A stretch of DNA of 64,000 bases from Microbacterium oleivorans NBRC 103075 (GCF_001552475.1 NZ_BCRG01000009.1:81731-145730), one strand, 5' to 3'; positions 37,053 through 47,830 are shown, counted from the stretch's first letter. Program-made: numbers and translations. The notes: a model not told the origin generated them from the letters alone.

Positions 37053-37109
37053 CGGATTCGGATGCGCAGGCGCGTGCGCCTCCGAATCCGAGGGGTCGGT
37101 CCGAATCCG
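37053..37109. repeat. Three copies of TCCGAATCCG (one inverted, two direct)
   Basis: CGGATTCGGA (37053-37062) is inverted relative to TCCGAATCCG at 37081-37090, and a second direct copy stands at 37100-37109, 19 nt further. The first two can form a hairpin reinforced by GCGCA/TGCGC next to the arms. It lies in the 221-nt divergent gap between the hydrolase fusion and the SDR gene, so it may be a multi-site operator. Confidence 0.55.
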
Positions 37110-37160
37110 AGGGCCCGGAACGCCCCGCGCAAGGGGGTGAATGGATGCCGCATCGGCCCG

Positions 37161-37166
37161 TACCGT
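37161..37166 (+). promoter_or_regulatory. -10 box of leaderless SDR gene
   Basis: TACCGT is followed by 6 nt and the ATG. The -35 region is not recognisable. Confidence 0.4.
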
Positions 37167-37172
37167 GGCCGC

Positions 37173-38078
37173 ATGAGCACCGAGCACCCCGACCAGTTCA
37201 CGTTCGGAAACCCCGTCACGCGCTACGCGCGCGTTGAGCCGCCCGTCCAGCGCCAGCCGGAGCCGGGCGTGCAGGCGCGGATGACGCCGGTCCCCGACCT
37301 CGGCGAAGACACCTACCGTGGCACGGGTCGCCTGCAGGGACGCAAGGCGCTCGTCACCGGTGGCGACTCGGGTATCGGCGCCGCCGCCGCCATCGCCTTC
37401 GCACGCGAGGGCGCGGATGTCGTCATCGTGCACCTCGACGCCGAAGCGGAGGATGCCGCGCACGTCCTCGACGTCATCGACGCCGCCGACGTCCGCGGAC
37501 ACGCGATCGCCGCCGACATCACCGACCCGGAGCGCTGCCGCGACCTCGTCGCCGACGCGGCCGAGTTCCTCGGCGGCATCGACATCCTCGTCAACAACGC
37601 CGGCAAGCAGGTCGCCGTACCGCGCGTCGAGGACCTGTCCGACGACCAGTTCCGGACCACCTTCGAAACCAACGTCTTCGCGCCGTTCTGGATCATCAAG
37701 GCCGCGCTCGCGCACATGCCGGCCGGCGCATCCATCATCAACACAGCCTCGCTCGAGGCATACAAGCCGGCTCCCGACCGTCTCGACTACGCCGCGACGA
37801 AGGCCGCGATCAACAACCTGTCGAAGGGTCTCGCACAGCAGCTGGCGCCCCGCGGCATCCGGGTCAATGTTGTCGCGCCCGGGCCGGTCTGGTCTGCCCT
37901 GCAGGTGAGCGACGGAGTCTCCGACGAGCAGATGCAGGCGTTCGACGACGAGAACGAGTACCAGCGGGCGGGTCAGCCCGCCGAGATCGCGCCGGCATTC
38001 GTCTTCCTCGCCTCAGCCGAGTCGAGCTACGTCTCGGGGGAGACCCTCAACGTCAACGGCGGCATGGTCACGCCGTGA
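37173..38078 (+). CDS. SDR-family oxidoreductase, general stress protein 39-like
   Basis: A 301-aa short-chain dehydrogenase with the extra N-terminal arm (about 48 residues, Pro-rich, ending DTYRGTGRLQGRKALVTGG) typical of the GSP39/YdaD/YhxD group. Cofactor loop TGGDSGIGAAAAIAF, NNAGKQ, and active-site YAATK are present; C-terminal SYVSGETLNVNGGM is standard. Substrate is not predictable. It converges on the Ppx/GppA gene, 3 nt apart. Confidence 0.85.
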   Translation: MSTEHPDQFTFGNPVTRYARVEPPVQRQPEPGVQARMTPVPDLGEDTYRGTGRLQGRKALVTGGDSGIGAAAAIAFAREGADVVIVHLDAEAEDAAHVLDVIDAADVRGHAIAADITDPERCRDLVADAAEFLGGIDILVNNAGKQVAVPRVEDLSDDQFRTTFETNVFAPFWIIKAALAHMPAGASIINTASLEAYKPAPDRLDYAATKAAINNLSKGLAQQLAPRGIRVNVVAPGPVWSALQVSDGVSDEQMQAFDDENEYQRAGQPAEIAPAFVFLASAESSYVSGETLNVNGGMVTP

Positions 38079-38081
38079 CGG

Positions 38082-39026
38082 TCAGCCCTGCGGTGCGTTC
38101 CAGCTGAGCGACTCGATGTAGCGCAGCAGCACGCCCTCGCGAAGAGCCCACGGCGACACCTCGAGCTCGTCGACGTCGAGGGCGGTCATCGCGGCGTGCA
38201 GCACGACCGCACCCGCAACGATCTGGAACGTGCGGTCGGCCGTGATGCCTGGCAACTCCTGCCGAGCGGATGCCGGGATCCGAGCGAGCCGCGGGATCCA
38301 CGAGCCGAGTGCCTTCCGGGGCAGCACCATGCGCTCCGTGCCCGCCCAGCCGGGCGCGGGGTAACCCACGAGCTTCGCGAGCGAGCGGATCGCCTTCGAC
38401 GACCCGACGACGTGCTCGGGTCGCGGCTGCGATCGCATGAGCGCGACGACCGGCTTCAGCGTCGCCTCCGCGTGCCCACGCAACAGCTCGACGGCATCCT
38501 GCCCCGGCGGGTCGTCGTGCAGGTACTCGACCGTCATCCGGCCGGCACCGAGGGGGACGGATGCCGCGACCTCCGGCAGCTCGTCGGGCCCCGCCGCGAC
38601 CTCGAGGGAGCCACCGCCGATGTCGAACAGGAGGATCTGACCCGCCGACCATCCAAACCAGCGGCGCACCGCGAGGAAGGTGAAGCGTGCCTCGGCTTCG
38701 CCGCCGAGCACCTGCAGTTCCTGCCCGAGCTCTGCCTCGATGCGGGCGATCACGTCGGCGCCGTTCGTCGCCTCGCGCACGGCGCTCGTGGCGGTCGCGA
38801 GCAGCTCGACGACGTTCTCGCGGTCCGCGACGCGGCGCGCCTCGGCGACGGCGGCCACCAGTGCGTCGACGCCCTCGGCGTTGATCGACCCGTCGGGTTC
38901 GAGGTAGCGCATCAGGCGCAGCACGGTGCGATCGCTCGTCGTGGCGAGCGGGCGACCACCGGGACGGACGTCGGCGACCAGCAGATGGACGGTGTTCGAC
39001 CCGATGTCGAGGACTCCGAGGCGCAC
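38082..39026 (-). CDS. Ppx/GppA family phosphatase
   Basis: A 314-aa ASKHA-fold protein that should act on polyphosphate or pppGpp. The two phosphate loops are LGVLDIGSNTVHLLV at the N-terminus and LLFDIGGGSLEVA (about residues 133-145). At this length it has the exopolyphosphatase core without extra C-terminal domains, as in other actinobacterial Ppx proteins. The GTG giving VRLGVLDIG starts 2 nt after the glycanase stop codon, so the two genes may be co-transcribed; upstream residues in frame are unrelated. Confidence 0.88.
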   Translation of the reverse strand: MRLGVLDIGSNTVHLLVADVRPGGRPLATTSDRTVLRLMRYLEPDGSINAEGVDALVAAVAEARRVADRENVVELLATATSAVREATNGADVIARIEAELGQELQVLGGEAEARFTFLAVRRWFGWSAGQILLFDIGGGSLEVAAGPDELPEVAASVPLGAGRMTVEYLHDDPPGQDAVELLRGHAEATLKPVVALMRSQPRPEHVVGSSKAIRSLAKLVGYPAPGWAGTERMVLPRKALGSWIPRLARIPASARQELPGITADRTFQIVAGAVVLHAAMTALDVDELEVSPWALREGVLLRYIESLSWNAPQG

Positions 39027-39028
39027 GG

Positions 39029-40600
39029 TCAGCGCGTCGCGGTGAGGCTGAGCTTCGGCGCTGCCGGTGCTTTCGGGGCGGTGAGGATAGCGCCGACGTC
39101 GACGCGGGAGCCCTGCGTGAGGTTCGCGAGGCCCCAGTCCGCTCCCGAGCAGCTCACGCGAGCGCTCGCGGTGCGGGGGCTGGTGACCTTGCACGTCATG
39201 CCCCAGGCGCTGTCGACAGCGACGGCCCCGGGCGAGGCCCACGACGCGGTCCACGACTTCACCTTGACGCCCGACGACGCCGTCAGTGCGAGCGCGATCT
39301 GGTACTTCGACGGCCACGAACTCGTGACGGTCAGGGTCGACGAGACGCCGTTCGACGAGGCGCTGGAGGACGCACCCACCGCCGGGTCGGGCTTGGTGCC
39401 GGGGGAGGAGGGCTGCGGTGACGGCTGTGGCGCGGGCGCCGGGGCGGGGGCGGCCGGGTAGCGCACGCTCTTGGGCGTCAGGATCGGCTTCAGGGCCGCG
39501 AGCTTCGTCTTCTCGCGCGTGAACCAGTCGTCCTTCAGCAGGCCGCCGGTGTCACCGCTGTTGGGGTTGAAAGACCAGTACCCCCAGCTGATGCGGCGGT
39601 CCTTCAGGTAGCCGACGAACTTCGAGAGCCACTTCTTGTCGGAAGAGGATTGCAGCTTGGTGCCGAATTCGCCCACGAACACCGGGGCGATGTTCTTCGT
39701 GACGATGTAGCCCCACTGCTTCTCCCACACCGCGCGGAGATTGTTCGGGTACCGCTTGTCGTGGAACCAGGGCTGGTCGAAGACCGATGACGGGTACTCG
39801 TGCGGGGAGTAGACGACGCGGTTCTTGACCTTGAGGATGACGGGCTTCGTCTTCACTCCGGTCAGGTTGCCACCCCACCAGGTGCCCTTGCCGTCAGCGC
39901 CGTACTGCACGCCCTCGACGATGATGAGGAGCTTCGAGTTCACGGTGTGGATCGCGTTGCCCGCACGAGTCGCGGCGGCACGCCAATCGCGTGCCTTCAC
40001 GCCGCATCCCCAGCACGCCGAGCCCTGCGGTTCGTTGTGGAGGTCGAACCCGATCACGGTGGGCTGGTTCTTGTAGCGCTTCGCGAGCATCTTCCAGTCC
40101 GAGATCCACCGGGCCTCGGAGTACTTCTTCGTGTACCAGAGCTCCGACTGGGCGTCCGAGCCCGGACGGTGGCGGTCGAGGATGATGCGGAGGTTGTACT
40201 TGCGCGCGCTCGCGACGACGGCATCCATCACCGTCAGCGTCGAGGCGCCGGAGAGCTTGGGATTGAGCGCGAGGTTGACCGACCCCGACGACTTCTTCGT
40301 CAGACACTCGTTGGAGAACGGCAGGCGCACGGTGTTGAAACCCATGCCGGCGATCTGCGACATGCCCTGGTCGAGGGTGATCGACCACAGGCCGTGCGGC
40401 GCGCACGTGTCGGTCTCCATGCCGAACCACGACGTCGCCTTGACGGTGACGGTCTTGCCGGTCGACGCGTCTTGGATCTTCGACCCGTGCGTTTTCAACC
40501 ACGGGATCGAGGCGGCCTCTGCGGGAGAGGTCGTGCCGGAGACGCCGAGGGATGCCGTCAGCACCACTGCGGCCAAGACCGCTAGTACGCGTCGCAGCAT
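39029..40600 (-). CDS. Secreted glycoside hydrolase family 5 (cellulase-like) with C-terminal CBM2-like domain
   Basis: A 523-aa secreted glycanase. Signal peptide residues 1-30 (cleavage after AEAA). The GH5 domain spans about 32-390 with the acid/base Glu190 in FDLHNEPQG and nucleophile Glu311 in FVGEFGTKL, plus SPHEYP around His267. A Pro-rich linker (PAPAPAPAPQPSPQPSSP, about 398-415) joins a C-terminal beta domain (SSWPSKYQIALAL, KSWTASW) resembling a family 2 carbohydrate-binding module. It could act on cellulose or on the cell's own EPS. MLRRVLAV is taken as the start because it begins the signal peptide. Confidence 0.88.
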   Translation of the reverse strand: MLRRVLAVLAAVVLTASLGVSGTTSPAEAASIPWLKTHGSKIQDASTGKTVTVKATSWFGMETDTCAPHGLWSITLDQGMSQIAGMGFNTVRLPFSNECLTKKSSGSVNLALNPKLSGASTLTVMDAVVASARKYNLRIILDRHRPGSDAQSELWYTKKYSEARWISDWKMLAKRYKNQPTVIGFDLHNEPQGSACWGCGVKARDWRAAATRAGNAIHTVNSKLLIIVEGVQYGADGKGTWWGGNLTGVKTKPVILKVKNRVVYSPHEYPSSVFDQPWFHDKRYPNNLRAVWEKQWGYIVTKNIAPVFVGEFGTKLQSSSDKKWLSKFVGYLKDRRISWGYWSFNPNSGDTGGLLKDDWFTREKTKLAALKPILTPKSVRYPAAPAPAPAPQPSPQPSSPGTKPDPAVGASSSASSNGVSSTLTVTSSWPSKYQIALALTASSGVKVKSWTASWASPGAVAVDSAWGMTCKVTSPRTASARVSCSGADWGLANLTQGSRVDVGAILTAPKAPAAPKLSLTATR

Positions 40601-40719
40601 CGAAAAACCCCCGTCGAGAGCGGCAGAACGGCCGCAAAGAAACATCCAGTGCTCAGAGTACGGTACCCTCGCCCGCCGCCGCGCGGAGGTGCCCGCGCGA
40701 GGAGGCTCGCGTGCGCCGC

Positions 40720-40725
40720 TAGAGT
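40720..40725 (+). promoter_or_regulatory. -10 box of leaderless coaA
   Basis: TAGAGT is followed by 7 nt and the coaA ATG; no ribosome binding site is present. Confidence 0.5.
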
Positions 40726-40732
40726 TGCCGCA

Positions 40733-41680
40733 ATGTCCCCCGATGAGACGCCGACGACCATCGACTCGCTGTACCGCGAGATCCCCCGTGCCGAGTGGGC
40801 GCGCATGGCCGCCGGCATGGAGCAGCCCCTCACCGAGACCGAGGTCGTGCAGCTGCGCGGCATCGGCGACCGCCTCGACATCACCGAGGTGCGCGAGGTC
40901 TACCTGCCGCTCAGCCGGTTGCTGTCGCTCTACGCGTCGTCGACCAAGCGCCTCGGCGCCGACACCGCGGGGTTCGTCGGCGAAGAGGATGCGACGACGC
41001 CGTTCATCGTCGCCGTCGCCGGATCCGTGGCCGTCGGCAAGTCGACGGCGGCCCGCCTGCTGCGCGAACTGATGAGCCGCTGGCCCGGCACGCCCCGCGT
41101 CGAACTGATCACGACCGACGGCTTCCTGTACCCGAACGCCGAGCTCGAGCGGCGCGGGATCATGGACCGCAAGGGCTTCCCCGAGTCCTACGACCGCCGC
41201 GCCCTCGTCGAGTTCCTCGTCGCCGTGAAGTCCGGCGCAGCCGAGGTGCGGGCGCCGTACTACTCGCACATGCGATACGACATCATCCCCGACGCGCAGG
41301 TGACCGTCCGTCGCCCCGACGTCATCATCGTCGAAGGCCTGAACGTCCTCGCGTCGGCTCCGAACCCCCACGACATCGCCGTCAGCGAGCTCTTCGACTT
41401 CTCGATCTACGTCGACGCCGACGTGGAGCACATCGAGCAGTGGTACGTGGATCGCTTCCTCGCGCTCCGCGAGGCGGCGTTCAGCAACCCGAACTCGTTC
41501 TTCAAGGTGTTCGCCGACGTGTCCGACGACGAGGCCGTTTCTCTCGCCCTCGGGTTCTGGAACGACATCAACCTGCCGAACCTCCGCGAGAACGTCGAAC
41601 CCACCCGCCACCGGGCGAAGCTCGTGCTGCGCAAGGCCGCCGACCACACCGTCGATACGGTCCGTCTCCGCAAGCTCTGA
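40733..41680 (+). CDS. coaA: Pantothenate kinase type I
   Basis: A 315-aa P-loop kinase phosphorylating pantothenate, the first step of coenzyme A synthesis. Walker A is in AVAGSVAVGKSTAARLL (about residues 96-112); LITTDGFLYPNAEL, KGFPESYDRRAL and YSHMRYDIIPDA are diagnostic of CoaA. Length and C-terminal LVLRKAADHTV are normal. The start is set by TAGAGT 7 nt upstream and by family length. Confidence 0.96.
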   Translation: MSPDETPTTIDSLYREIPRAEWARMAAGMEQPLTETEVVQLRGIGDRLDITEVREVYLPLSRLLSLYASSTKRLGADTAGFVGEEDATTPFIVAVAGSVAVGKSTAARLLRELMSRWPGTPRVELITTDGFLYPNAELERRGIMDRKGFPESYDRRALVEFLVAVKSGAAEVRAPYYSHMRYDIIPDAQVTVRRPDVIIVEGLNVLASAPNPHDIAVSELFDFSIYVDADVEHIEQWYVDRFLALREAAFSNPNSFFKVFADVSDDEAVSLALGFWNDINLPNLRENVEPTRHRAKLVLRKAADHTVDTVRLRKL

Positions 41681-41698
41681 GATTCGCGGTCTCGATGA

Positions 41699-42157
41699 TC
41701 AGCGGCGGCGGAAGCGTCGCCAGATCTCGAGTCCCAGCATCCCGACACACGCACCCGCGGTGTTCGCGATGATGTCGAGGACGCTCGGCACCCGTGCGGT
41801 CAGGAAGGCGGCCTGACCGCATTCGATCGTCACGGTCGCGACGATCGCGATCGGCAGGACGAGGTCCCGCGAGCGAAGGATCAGCGGCAGGAGCACGCCG
41901 AACGGCACGAACAGGGCGACGTTCGCGGTGAACTCGACGCGGTGATAGGTGAGCGCGGGCAGCCGGCGGGAGAGTGCTTCGAGCAGTGGCGCGACCCCGG
42001 CATCCACCGGCGTCGGCCAGAAGGCGATGAGCGCCAGGACAACCAGGTAGCCCGTGAGCACCATCACGGGGACGGATGCCACCCGCCGCCGCGCGGGCGC
42101 AGGCATCGGTGGACGCGGCGGGACCTGCTGCGGCAGGGGCGGCGGGACGTTCTGCAT
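41699..42157 (-). CDS. VanZ-family membrane protein
   Basis: A 152-aa protein with a proline-rich N-terminus and four hydrophobic helices, including the VanZ core HRVEFTANVALFVPFGVLLPL and RVPSVLDIIANTAGACVG. VanZ confers low-level teicoplanin resistance in enterococci, but most family members have unknown roles in the envelope. GAGGAGG lies 6 nt upstream of the ATG. Its 3' end converges on coaA, 18 nt apart; the CAP-domain gene lies 73 nt upstream. Confidence 0.85.
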   Translation of the reverse strand: MQNVPPPLPQQVPPRPPMPAPARRRVASVPVMVLTGYLVVLALIAFWPTPVDAGVAPLLEALSRRLPALTYHRVEFTANVALFVPFGVLLPLILRSRDLVLPIAIVATVTIECGQAAFLTARVPSVLDIIANTAGACVGMLGLEIWRRFRRR

Positions 42158-42230
42158 CGGTCCTCCTCGGGCGGGGCGCGACGCTGCGGCGATGGTCGCC
42201 GAGTCTACGCTCCGCCCGGGAGGACTCCGA

Positions 42231-42725
42231 TCAGCGTGCGTACGACCCGAAGACCTGCGTGTAGTACGGCAGGCCCTGCTTCGAGCAGGCGACACCGATA
42301 CCGATGCGGTTGTACGAGCCGAGGATGTTGGTGCGGTGTCCGGTGGACTTCATCCAGGCCGGAGTGACCTTGGTCGGGGTGTAGCCGAACGCGACGTTCT
42401 CGGCGGCGCGGTTCCAGCCCGACGGGATCTGCGAGGCGTACTTCGGGTTGTGGCTCATCCGGTTCGCGGTGGCCTGCTTCGTCGACCAGGCGAGCGCGAC
42501 CCGCGACATCGACGAGTCGAGTGTGAGGGGCTTCTTGCCCTTCGCCTTGCGGGCGGCGTTCACGTCGGCCAGCACGCGCTTCTGCACGGCGGCCTGCGTC
42601 GTTCCGGTGCAGGACGTCGAGACAGCAGCCGACGCGGCCGCAGCGGGGGCCACGGTCAGGGAGAGGGCGAGGACAGCGGTGAGCGCGAGCGCGGACCGCC
42701 GTCGGGTACGGGGGGATGCGGACAT
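42231..42725 (-). CDS. Secreted CAP-domain (SCP/PR-1, YkwD-like) protein
   Basis: A 164-aa secreted protein. Signal peptide about residues 1-34 (RTRRRSALALTAVLALSLTVAPAAA followed by SAA). The CAP domain has DVNAARKAKGKKPLTLDSSMSRVALAWS, MSHNPKY, AAENVAFGY, WMKSTGHRTNIL and IGIGVACSKQG. The first His (MSHN), Glu (AENV), and second His (SGHR-equivalent TGHR) of the CAP cavity are kept. Function of bacterial CAP proteins is largely unknown. GGAG precedes the start. Two cysteines could form a disulfide. Confidence 0.88.
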   Translation of the reverse strand: MSASPRTRRRSALALTAVLALSLTVAPAAAASAAVSTSCTGTTQAAVQKRVLADVNAARKAKGKKPLTLDSSMSRVALAWSTKQATANRMSHNPKYASQIPSGWNRAAENVAFGYTPTKVTPAWMKSTGHRTNILGSYNRIGIGVACSKQGLPYYTQVFGSYAR

Positions 42726-42866
42726 GAGGGACTCCGTCGTGTGGGGGGCACGACCGTGCGGGGGACACGGTGCCTCATAGGTATCAAAGGGATGCCGCCG
42801 ACGCCAGCCCTTGCCCCGCCGACGCGCCCTGCGGCCCGGCGGGGCGCAGTCTCAGCCCACCCCACT

Positions 42867-42872
42867 TAAGAT
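42867..42872 (+). promoter_or_regulatory. -10 box of leaderless glmS
   Basis: TAAGAT is followed by 7 nt and the glmS ATG. With no room for a 5' leader, a glmS ribozyme or attenuator of the Bacillus kind is excluded at this promoter. Confidence 0.5.
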
Positions 42873-42879
42873 TGGGCGC

Positions 42880-44730
<1,851 letters not shown>

Positions 44731-44735
44731 GTGCG

Positions 44736-44762
44736 CTCAGCCCAGGTTCCGCCTGGGCTGAG
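44736..44762. terminator. Bidirectional hairpin between glmS and the convergent gene
   Basis: A perfect 11-bp stem, CTCAGCCCAGG pairing with CCTGGGCTGAG over a 5-nt loop. It begins 6 nt after the glmS stop codon and contains the last codons and stop codon of the minus-strand gene, so it can serve both transcripts. Confidence 0.75.
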
Positions 44763-45354
44763 GGCGCCCACCCGGGGCGGCGGCGGCGGCGCGCGCTTCG
44801 CTGACCCAGGCCGTGAGCTGCCAGGGCGTGAAGCGGAACAGTCGCGCGACGTCGGCTTCGCGGTGCCCCGCTTCGAGCACCGCCGCGACAGCGAACTCCC
44901 GCATGGTCGAGAACTCTCGACCCTCCAGCGGCCCGGTGCGGAGGTCGCGAAAGCTGCGGAGCGCCGCTGATCGCGCGGGTGCGTTCCGGGCGGGATGCGC
45001 CACGGCGCCTTCGTACGGCGCCGTGATGACGTATCCAGGAACCGGTTCGTGTGCGGGCGGAGCGGGTGCCGGCGGCTGGTGCGAGGTCGGTGCGTACGGC
45101 GCGTAGGGCCAGGGCTGCGGGGCAGGGGATGCCGGTGGTCGCGGTGCGGGCGTGGGCGCAGGATCGGGTTCCCACGCGGCCGGCATCTCGAGCGGCTGGT
45201 ACCCCGGCGGGGCTTCGGATAAGAGATGCGCATCGGGCCAGAGGTGCGACGCGTCCTCGGGCGCGACGCGATCGTCGGGCGTGTATCTCGGCGCGGCAGT
45301 GCGCGGTGGCAGAACGGGCCCTGCCTCCGGTGCGCCTTCTGCGGAGGTGCTCAT
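44737..45354 (-). CDS. Proline-rich hypothetical protein with C-terminal helix-turn-helix-like region
   Basis: A 205-aa protein not recognised as a named family. Residues about 10-120 are rich in Pro/Ala (ASPAPQPWPYAPYAP and similar) and look disordered. The last 65 residues (FSTMREFAVAAVLEAGHREADVARLF, then FTPWQLTAWVSEARAAA) could form a helix-turn-helix of the transposase/resolvase-like type, so it may bind DNA. Start MSTSAEGAPEAG has GAGGA about 7 nt upstream; a longer frame to 45507 contains a different, Cys/Ser-rich start without support. Its stop codon lies inside the terminator shared with glmS. Confidence 0.6.
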   Translation of the reverse strand: MSTSAEGAPEAGPVLPPRTAAPRYTPDDRVAPEDASHLWPDAHLLSEAPPGYQPLEMPAAWEPDPAPTPAPRPPASPAPQPWPYAPYAPTSHQPPAPAPPAHEPVPGYVITAPYEGAVAHPARNAPARSAALRSFRDLRTGPLEGREFSTMREFAVAAVLEAGHREADVARLFRFTPWQLTAWVSEARAAAAAPGGRPQPRRNLG

Positions 45355-45531
45355 CGTGACGTCCTCTTCGGGTGAGGTGCTGTCAGAACTCGGAGTGACG
45401 GTGCGGCTGTTCGCGCTCACGCTATCGCTCCGGGCGCCCTGCGTCGAGCATCTGCGACAGATGGCGGTCACCGGTGTCTGATAGAACACGACCGGCGCCG
45501 ACGACACCGGTGTCTTCGGAAGGGTCTTTCA

Positions 45532-46842
45532 ATGCGAATTTCGGTCATCGGATGCGGTTACCTGGGAGCGGTCCACGCGGCTGCGATGGCGTCTATCGGA
45601 CACGAGGTCGTCGGCATCGACGTGGACGAGCAAAAGATCTCGCTGCTGTCGGCGGGTGAGGCGCCCTTCTTCGAGCCGCGGTTGACCGACATCCTCGCTG
45701 AGGGCATCGCCTCCGGCCGGTTGATGTTCACGACCGAATTCGCCGCAGCGGCGGGCGCGACGGTGCACTTCGTCGGCGTCGGCACCCCTCAGATCCAGGG
45801 CGGGTACGCCGCAGACATGACCTACGTGAACGCCGCGATCGACGCCCTCTTGCCTCACCTGTCGGAGGGCGACATCGTCGCGGGAAAGTCGACGGTTCCC
45901 GTGGGTACCGCGGCATCCCTAGAACCGCGCGTCAGCGCCGTCGGGGCGACACTCGTCTGGAACCCCGAGTTTCTGCGCGAGGGCTTCGCCGTGCAGGACA
46001 CCATCGACCCCGACCGCCTGGTGGCCGGCGTCCCGGCCGGTCGCGAAGGCGGCCGCGCAGCGCAGGTGCTGCGCGAGGTCTATCACCCGTCTATCGCGAA
46101 GGGCACGCCCTTCATCGTCACGGACTACGCGACAGCCGAACTCGTGAAGGTGTCCGCGAACGCGTTCCTCGCGACGAAGATCAGCTTCATCAACGCGATG
46201 GCGGAGATCGCAGAGGTGGTCGGTGGCGACGTCACCGTGCTCGCCGATGCCCTCGGCCATGACGTTCGTATCGGTCGGCGTTTCCTCGGCGCCGGCATCG
46301 GGTTCGGCGGCGGATGCCTGCCCAAGGACATCCGAGCCTTCTCGGCGCGCGCAGAGGAGCTGGGTCGTGGCGAATCGGTCGCGTTCTTGCGTGAGGTCGA
46401 CGAGATCAATATGCGGCGGCGCCAGCGCGCCGTCGAACTCGTCGTGCAGGGGCTCGGTGGCAGCGTGTATGAGAAGAACGTCACCGTCCTCGGGGCCGCG
46501 TTCAAGCCCTATTCGGACGACATCCGCGACTCGCCCGGTCTCGATGTCGCCGTCCTGCTCCACGGCCTCGGAGCGAGGGTGACGGTCACCGATCCGCAGG
46601 CGATCCCGAACGCCCGTCGGCAGCACCCGCAGCTCACCTACGTCGCCGACCGCGACGAGGCGCTCACCGGAGCCGACGCCGTCATCCTCGTCACCGAATG
46701 GGACGAGTACCGGCGCGAGCTGAGCCCCGAGCATGCCAGCGGCCTTGCTGCGGGACGGGTCATCGTCGACGGTCGCAACGGACTCGACCCCGCTGCGTGG
46801 CGCGCCGCCGGATGGACCTACCTCGGCATGGGGCGGCCCTGA
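45532..46842 (+). CDS. ugd: UDP-glucose 6-dehydrogenase
   Basis: A 436-aa NAD-dependent enzyme oxidising UDP-glucose to UDP-glucuronate for acidic polysaccharide. NAD loop VIGCGYLGAVHAAAMASIGHEV (first half), VGVGTPQ, NPEFLREGFAV, KVSANAFLATKISFINAMAEI in two parts, and catalytic Cys262 in GFGGGCLPKD are present; C-terminal GAAFKPYSDDIRDSP binds substrate. GGAAGGG lies about 8 nt before the ATG. It is transcribed away from the proline-rich gene and could feed the EPS locus. Confidence 0.93.
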   Translation: MRISVIGCGYLGAVHAAAMASIGHEVVGIDVDEQKISLLSAGEAPFFEPRLTDILAEGIASGRLMFTTEFAAAAGATVHFVGVGTPQIQGGYAADMTYVNAAIDALLPHLSEGDIVAGKSTVPVGTAASLEPRVSAVGATLVWNPEFLREGFAVQDTIDPDRLVAGVPAGREGGRAAQVLREVYHPSIAKGTPFIVTDYATAELVKVSANAFLATKISFINAMAEIAEVVGGDVTVLADALGHDVRIGRRFLGAGIGFGGGCLPKDIRAFSARAEELGRGESVAFLREVDEINMRRRQRAVELVVQGLGGSVYEKNVTVLGAAFKPYSDDIRDSPGLDVAVLLHGLGARVTVTDPQAIPNARRQHPQLTYVADRDEALTGADAVILVTEWDEYRRELSPEHASGLAAGRVIVDGRNGLDPAAWRAAGWTYLGMGRP

Positions 46843-46894
46843 GGCGCTGATCCCCGGAGGCTCTGATCTCAGTGGCCCGCGAGGTTGCGCTCGG

Positions 46895-47713
46895 TCACTG
46901 ACCGCTCGAGAGCGCCGTTCCAGCCGCCATCAAGGCGAGCAGGCTCGCGTTGTAGACCAGGTGCAGCAGGACGGCACCCCAGATGCGTCCGGTCAGCATC
47001 ACGAGTAGGGCGGCCGTAAGGCCGAGTGCCCCGACCGAGAGCGATTCGCTCAGCGGCAGGGAGCCGTCGACGGCGTGGATCATGATGAATGTCGCGGTCG
47101 ACACCAGCACCGCCGCGATCGCCGCCGCGAACGATCCCGCCGGTCGGCGGAGCAGCGAGTAGACCGCCACGAGCACGACGGTGCGGAAGAAGAACTCCTC
47201 CACCACAGGCCCCACAAGGCCCGCGGGAATCGCCTCCGTCAGCACCCAGGACGGCGACAGCGAGCCGCCCAAGGGCGAACCGGTCGGGAACGGGCGCGAG
47301 GCGGCATCCGTCACCCATCCGTCGATGAGGCGGAGGCCGAGACCCAGCGCGACCCCGAAGACGATGTCGGCGGGCCGGAACCGCAGAAGGCCCGCGGGGC
47401 GACCCTTGCGGAACGCGATGACGGCCGGCACGATCATGCCGATCCACAGCACCGCGGTCGAGGCCAGCGGCGCCCACGGCGACGCCCACAGCAGTTGCAC
47501 GAGCGAGCCGGCGAGGATCGCAAGCCCCAGGCTCACGAGCGCGATGGCGAGGAGCGTGCCGTTCCACGTGCGGACGATCGTGCCGCCGAGACGCCAGTCC
47601 GTCCGCGCCCGACGACGGCCACGACGGCGCGGGGCGTCGCTCTCGGGTCCGGCAGTAGGCGCCTCGGACTCGGAGACGGGGGACGGGTGGCCGTCGCTAA
47701 GCTGATCCTGCAC
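46895..47713 (-). CDS. CPBP-family intramembrane metalloprotease
   Basis: A 272-aa polytopic protein of the CAAX protease/bacteriocin-processing family. Motif 1 is VVEEFFFRT (EExxxR), motif 2 FIMIHAV (FxxxH) and motif 3 HLVYN. After an Arg-rich cytoplasmic N-terminus (about 1-50) there are about seven hydrophobic helices. The GTG giving VQDQLSDG is chosen because TACGGT lies 7 nt upstream on the minus strand; the frame continues upstream without support. Substrate unknown. Confidence 0.85.
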   Translation of the reverse strand: MQDQLSDGHPSPVSESEAPTAGPESDAPRRRGRRRARTDWRLGGTIVRTWNGTLLAIALVSLGLAILAGSLVQLLWASPWAPLASTAVLWIGMIVPAVIAFRKGRPAGLLRFRPADIVFGVALGLGLRLIDGWVTDAASRPFPTGSPLGGSLSPSWVLTEAIPAGLVGPVVEEFFFRTVVLVAVYSLLRRPAGSFAAAIAAVLVSTATFIMIHAVDGSLPLSESLSVGALGLTAALLVMLTGRIWGAVLLHLVYNASLLALMAAGTALSSGQ

Positions 47714-47720
47714 GGGCCCT

Positions 47721-47726
47721 ACCGTA
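47721..47726 (-). promoter_or_regulatory. -10 box of leaderless CPBP protease gene
   Basis: TACGGT on the minus strand followed by 7 nt and the GTG start, without a ribosome binding site. Confidence 0.45.
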
Positions 47727-47830
47727 TCGGTGCCCGTCCGCGTCCCGCCGCAGCGCCGCCGTCCCGCCACGCACCACGGTGGTGACGTCGGTGAGGGGCG
47801 AGCCGCGGCATCCGTTCGAAAGGGCACCGC

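Noticed and set aside
39029..41647. 872-aa version of the GH5 protein
   Set aside because: The extra N-terminal residues are antisense to coaA; the signal peptide starts at 40600.
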